From Pontederia crassipes (Eukaryota; Streptophyta; Magnoliopsida; Commelinales; Pontederiaceae), in contig CM060184.1 of the NCBI GenBank assembly GCA_030549335.1, forward strand, positions 43,055,909 to 43,119,908: a stretch of 64,000 nt of DNA, read 5' to 3'. Made by a program: the position numbers and the translations under genes. This document shows positions 61,034 through 64,000 of this stretch, piece after piece (position 1 is the first letter of the stretch; every line of letters begins with the position of its first letter). Under the pieces are notes generated by a model. The model was not told where the DNA came from. It made no database searches and saw nothing but the letters and a program-made list of their open reading frames with translations.

Positions 61034-62985
61034 CATCGTTTAGTACTCTCATGAAACACAAGATTGTTTGCATTAAATATTGCAGTCTTGTTATCAGAAT
61101 ACATAGGTACTGGAGAAGTAACAAAAATTCCAAAATCACGTAGAAGAGAGATGACCCATAAAAGTTCACATGTAGTATGAGCAATTGCCCTATATTCTGA
61201 CTCAACGCTAGAGAGTGAGACCACATCTTGTTTCTTGCTGCGCCATGTTACAAGATTTCCACCAACATAAGTACAATAACTAGTGGTTGATCTTCTATCT
61301 TCATGAGCCCCGACATAATTTGCATCAGAATAACTCCACACTTTTAAATGTCCATGATTTTTTAAGTGAACCTTTTCCTGAAGAGGTTTTTAGATATCGT
61401 AAAACCTGACATACACCTGCCCAATGTACTTCACGTTGTTCTTGCATAAATTGGCTTAGGCGACCAATGGCATAAGAAATATCAGGACGATACAGAAGTT
61501 TACCAACCATAGCTCGATATCTGATGACATCTTCTAGAACAGGACTGCTCAAATCAACTAGAGGTAGTTGTGGATCCATAGGAATGGTGACTATTTTACA
61601 GCTCATCATACCAGCTTCCTTTAATAGGTCCAAGACATATTTTCTTTGAGAGAGAATGAATCCATCATCAAACTGATTTACTTCAATGCCTAAGAAGTAT
61701 TTTATTAGACCAAGATCTTTGGTCACAAATTGAGATTGCAGAAACCTCTTTGCTGCCAAAATACTGTCAGTGTCACTACTAGATATTAAGATGTCATCTA
61801 CATAAACTATGAGGATGACTGAACCTTTAGAATATGTAAAGAGAATGTTGAATTGTCTGAAGAGGATCGACTAAAGCCATATTCTTCAATAGCTCTGTTG
61901 AATTTTTCAAACCATGCTCTTGGACTTTGTTTCAAACCATGCTCTTCAACTTGCAAACCTTTGAATACTCCCCTTGAGTAATATACCGAGGCGGATGTTC
62001 CATGTAAACTTCTTCAGTAAGATCACCATATAAGAAAACATTTTTAACATCAAGCTGGTGAACTTGCCACCCAGAGTTGATAGCAACAGAAAGTAAAATT
62101 CGAATCGAATTAAGGTGAGCAACTAGTGAGAAAGTTTCAAAATAAACTACTCCATAAGTCTGTGTGTAACCTTTGGCTACTAAATGAGCCTTGTAATGAT
62201 CAACCGTCCCATCAGGAAGATACTTGAGGGTGAACACCCATCGACAACCAACTACTGTTGCATCAGTTCGGAAGTCTACAAGTTCCCAAATCTCTCTAGA
62301 TTGCAGAGCGGACATCTCCTCATCCATAGCAGTTTTTCAGCACGAATGGTGGAATGCCTCAGAATGGTTGCAGAGAATATAAAAACTATCAAGAGAAGTT
62401 GAAAAAACTTTGGCAGGAGGAGACAAATGAACAAAAGTCATAAAATTAGATAGAGGATATTTCACGCAAGATCTAGTGTCCTTGCGATGTGCAATAGGAA
62501 CATTTAGGTCATAAGTTACCCGAGGAGGATCTCCTTCTAACAAGTCAGGATTGTTTGGAAGATCACGTGATGGAATCGTGGAGAGTGGTTCATCATCAAG
62601 GTCTGGTGGAGGTTGTGGAGGTTGATGAGTATGTCGGCGGCTATAAACTCTCAGCGCGGTATAGGCGATGGAGGAGGAGACTAGCTGTTGTGGCGGTAGA
62701 TCCTATGATGGGTCAGGGATTGGAATTAGATGACTCTCATGGTTATCCGCATGGTCCAAAAAGTAAGGTTTTTCTTCAAAAAAGGTAACATCATCACTAA
62801 CATAGGACCTGCGAGAAGTAGGATCATAGCACCTGTAACCTTTTTGAGTTCGCGAGTACCCTAAAAAGATGCACTTGATTGCTCGAGGATCTAACTTATC
62901 AGTGTGAAAGAGGTGAACAAAACATTGACATCCAAAAACACGAGGAGGGACAAGAAACAAAGACTTTGCTGAGAAAAGGAGATGG
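61034..62985 (-). pseudogene. Nested copia pol: integrase end, reverse transcriptase, RNase H
   Basis: Minus-strand copia pol from late integrase (VPPRVFGCQCFVHLF, near 62940; KCIFLGYSRTQKGY) through reverse transcriptase to RNase H. The first half of reverse transcriptase (MSALQSREIWELVDF; VHQLDVKNVFLYGDLTEEVY) lies at 62327-61932. The active site VYVDDILISSSD is near 61800, the KYFLGIEV box near 61700, and the RNase H part YSDANYVGAHEDRRSTTSY near 61320, ending VFHESTK at the Athila junction. Both catalytic regions retain aspartates, but frame changes near 62330, 61930, 61860 and 61340 break the protein. Confidence 0.85.
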
Positions 62986-63064
62986 AATGGAATTTGTCTA
63001 TTGAGAACCGATGATGAAACTCGATTAATGAGATAACCCGTGGTGAGAATTTGTCAACTCAACA
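62986..63064 (-). pseudogene. Integrase fragment fused next to primer site
   Basis: Minus-strand text SYLINRVSSSVLNRQIPFHL is late integrase, yet it lies within about 60 bases of the primer site. Gag, protease and integrase core must have been deleted from this copy. Confidence 0.75.
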
Positions 63065-63077
63065 TGCTCTGATACCA
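63065..63077 (-). other. Primer binding site of the nested copia
   Basis: Minus-strand TGGTATCAGAGCA directly abuts the right (5') LTR; initiator tRNA-Met type. Confidence 0.9.
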
Positions 63078-63318
63078 TGTTGAGAAAGATGTTTTCTCTT
63101 ATTAATTGACCAAACACTAGTGTCACCTATTTATAATCAAGGTAGGCAATACAAGAAGGGAGAATATTACTCCAGAAAATCAAGGATATTATCCCAAAAT
63201 ATCTAAGATACTATCCCAAGAAATCTGGGACACTAATCCTAACTAATATTACACGGATATGCGAAGATATGAAAAGATATGGAAAGATATGAAGAAATAT
63301 GCAAATCATATCACAACA
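63078..63318 (-). repeat. 5' LTR of the nested copia (right)
   Basis: TGTTGAGAAAGATG...ATCACAACA, 241 bp; pairs with 27453-27673 and is 20 bp longer mainly because of an extra GATATG-type repeat. Followed by ATAAC (63319-63323). Confidence 0.9.
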
Positions 63319-63535
63319 ATAACTATCACTTGAGCATTGGCATGATACCTTATGAGGCATTGTACGAGAGACCATGTCATTCACCTGCACATTGGGACAA
63401 ATCCATGAGTGACAAGATCATGGAACATACTCAGATGTATGCAAAGGAAGTCAAGTTGATTAGAACCTGAATGAAGGTGGCACATTCAACATAGAAAAGT
63501 TATGCCGATAGGAGAAGAGAAGAAAATGTATTTTA
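63319..63535 (+). pseudogene. Decayed gypsy integrase, right half
   Basis: Continues the frame of 26651-27452: NYHLSIGMIPYEALYERPCH, then YAKEVKLIRT, TGA, and MKVAHST-KSYADRRRE-like text with stops. This is the gypsy integrase core end and the start of its C-terminal part. Confidence 0.82.
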
Positions 63536-64000
63536 GGTTGGTTATAGAGTAAATTTCAACCATGATCATCTAACTTAGTGGGTAATTCCAGTATGGCCAC
63601 CCAACTTCAATTTGTAATACGACGGTCATCCAAATGTAAAAACATTTCAACCAAGGTCATCGCGACTGGTTACAACTAATCAACCGATGAGCCGATGATG
63701 TGGCATTGATGTGGATGCTTACGTGGCACCATGTCAGCATTTTCTCTTTCTTCCACATCAACTTTAAAAAATAAAAATGCCATATCAATTTTCTCTCTCA
63801 TCTATCCAAACTTAATTTTGTATTTGTATGGTCATTCAACTTTTCAAAATTTCCAGACGCGGTCTTCAACTTTACAAAATTTTAGTCATGATCATCAATA
63901 AAATTTTTTAATGATAATAATAATAAAAAAAACTAAATGTACTTAAATTAACCCAGCATGGTTTGGGCACGACTCAATCGAGTCGGGCCGTCCAATTTTT
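63536..64000. repeat. Probable DNA-transposon repeat, cut by window end
   Basis: Integrase text gives way near 63545 to repeated phrases of the type GGTCATCCAA, GGTCATTCAACTTTTCAAAAT and GGTCTTCAACTTTACAAAAT. This style is common at ends of plant Mutator-like or hAT repeats. Only one end could be in view, so the family is not assigned. Confidence 0.35.

Larger units (their letters stand above)
27453..63318 (-). mobile_element. Short-LTR copia element split by a 33-kb nest
   Basis: LTRs of 221 bp (27453-27673) and 241 bp (63078-63318), both TGTTGAGAAAGATG...CAACA, bound a minus-strand copia. Its own sequence is only 27674-27853 and about 61034-63077. Gag, protease and most of integrase are absent: the part beside the primer site is already late integrase. 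The rest of the interval is an Athila-like element and what landed in it. Confidence 0.9.

Overview
The window is nuclear DNA from a flowering plant. The evidence is one intron-containing sugar/polyol transporter gene with GC-rich third codon positions, set in AT-rich DNA filled with LTR retrotransposons of plant lineages (chromovirus Ty3/gypsy, Athila-like Ty3/gypsy, TNT1-like and Sirevirus-like Ty1/copia) and Mutator/FAR1-type DNA transposons. The GC-rich gene suggests a monocot, but that is inference; no species can be named. The only apparently intact host gene is the transporter at 7326-9013 (+).

Layout. 1-4797: two diverged fragments of one gypsy LTR family in opposite orientations, with unexplained DNA between them. 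4798-7325: AT-rich flank, then a pyrimidine-rich leader with a 23-base C run. 7326-9013: two-exon polyol/monosaccharide transporter. 9014-10586: 3' flank, no recognised gene. 10587-14716: complete but defective copia element (two LTRs of about 390 bp, exact 5-bp target duplication GATAG). 14872-24742: 9.9-kb chromovirus on the minus strand with 2.6-kb LTRs. Its gag-pol is one continuous frame broken only by point stop codons. 25643-26290: minus-strand copia gag/LTR remnant. 26651-27452 and 63319-63530: the two halves of a decayed gypsy integrase.

Those halves are separated by a 35.9-kb nest. A small copia element (27453-63318, target duplication ATAAC) interrupts the integrase. An Athila-like element (27854 to about 61033) interrupts that copia's RNase H. 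Inside the Athila-like span lie a Mutator-like inverted-repeat pair (about 30265-45690), an AT-rich tract with tandem duplications (45690-50500) and a FAR1-type transposase pseudogene (51413-53712). A Sirevirus-like element (30303-42046) interrupts the left inverted repeat, and it carries two solo LTRs of its own (30951-32056, duplication CATAT; 37842-40921, duplication ATAGT). This gives a relative order of insertion readable from sequence alone.

No element here looks able to move by itself: each has stops, frameshifts, deletions or altered catalytic residues. Recurrent small-scale structure stands out: a hairpin array with compensating stem changes in the chromovirus LTR, the palindromic word GGTCGACC repeated in LTRs of unrelated families, and a TTACGGCC/TTTACGCC vocabulary in the Athila-like non-coding regions. 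I found no tRNA, rRNA or CRISPR. I do not see a clearly new biological system; the most unusual material is the nest and these LTR repeat structures.
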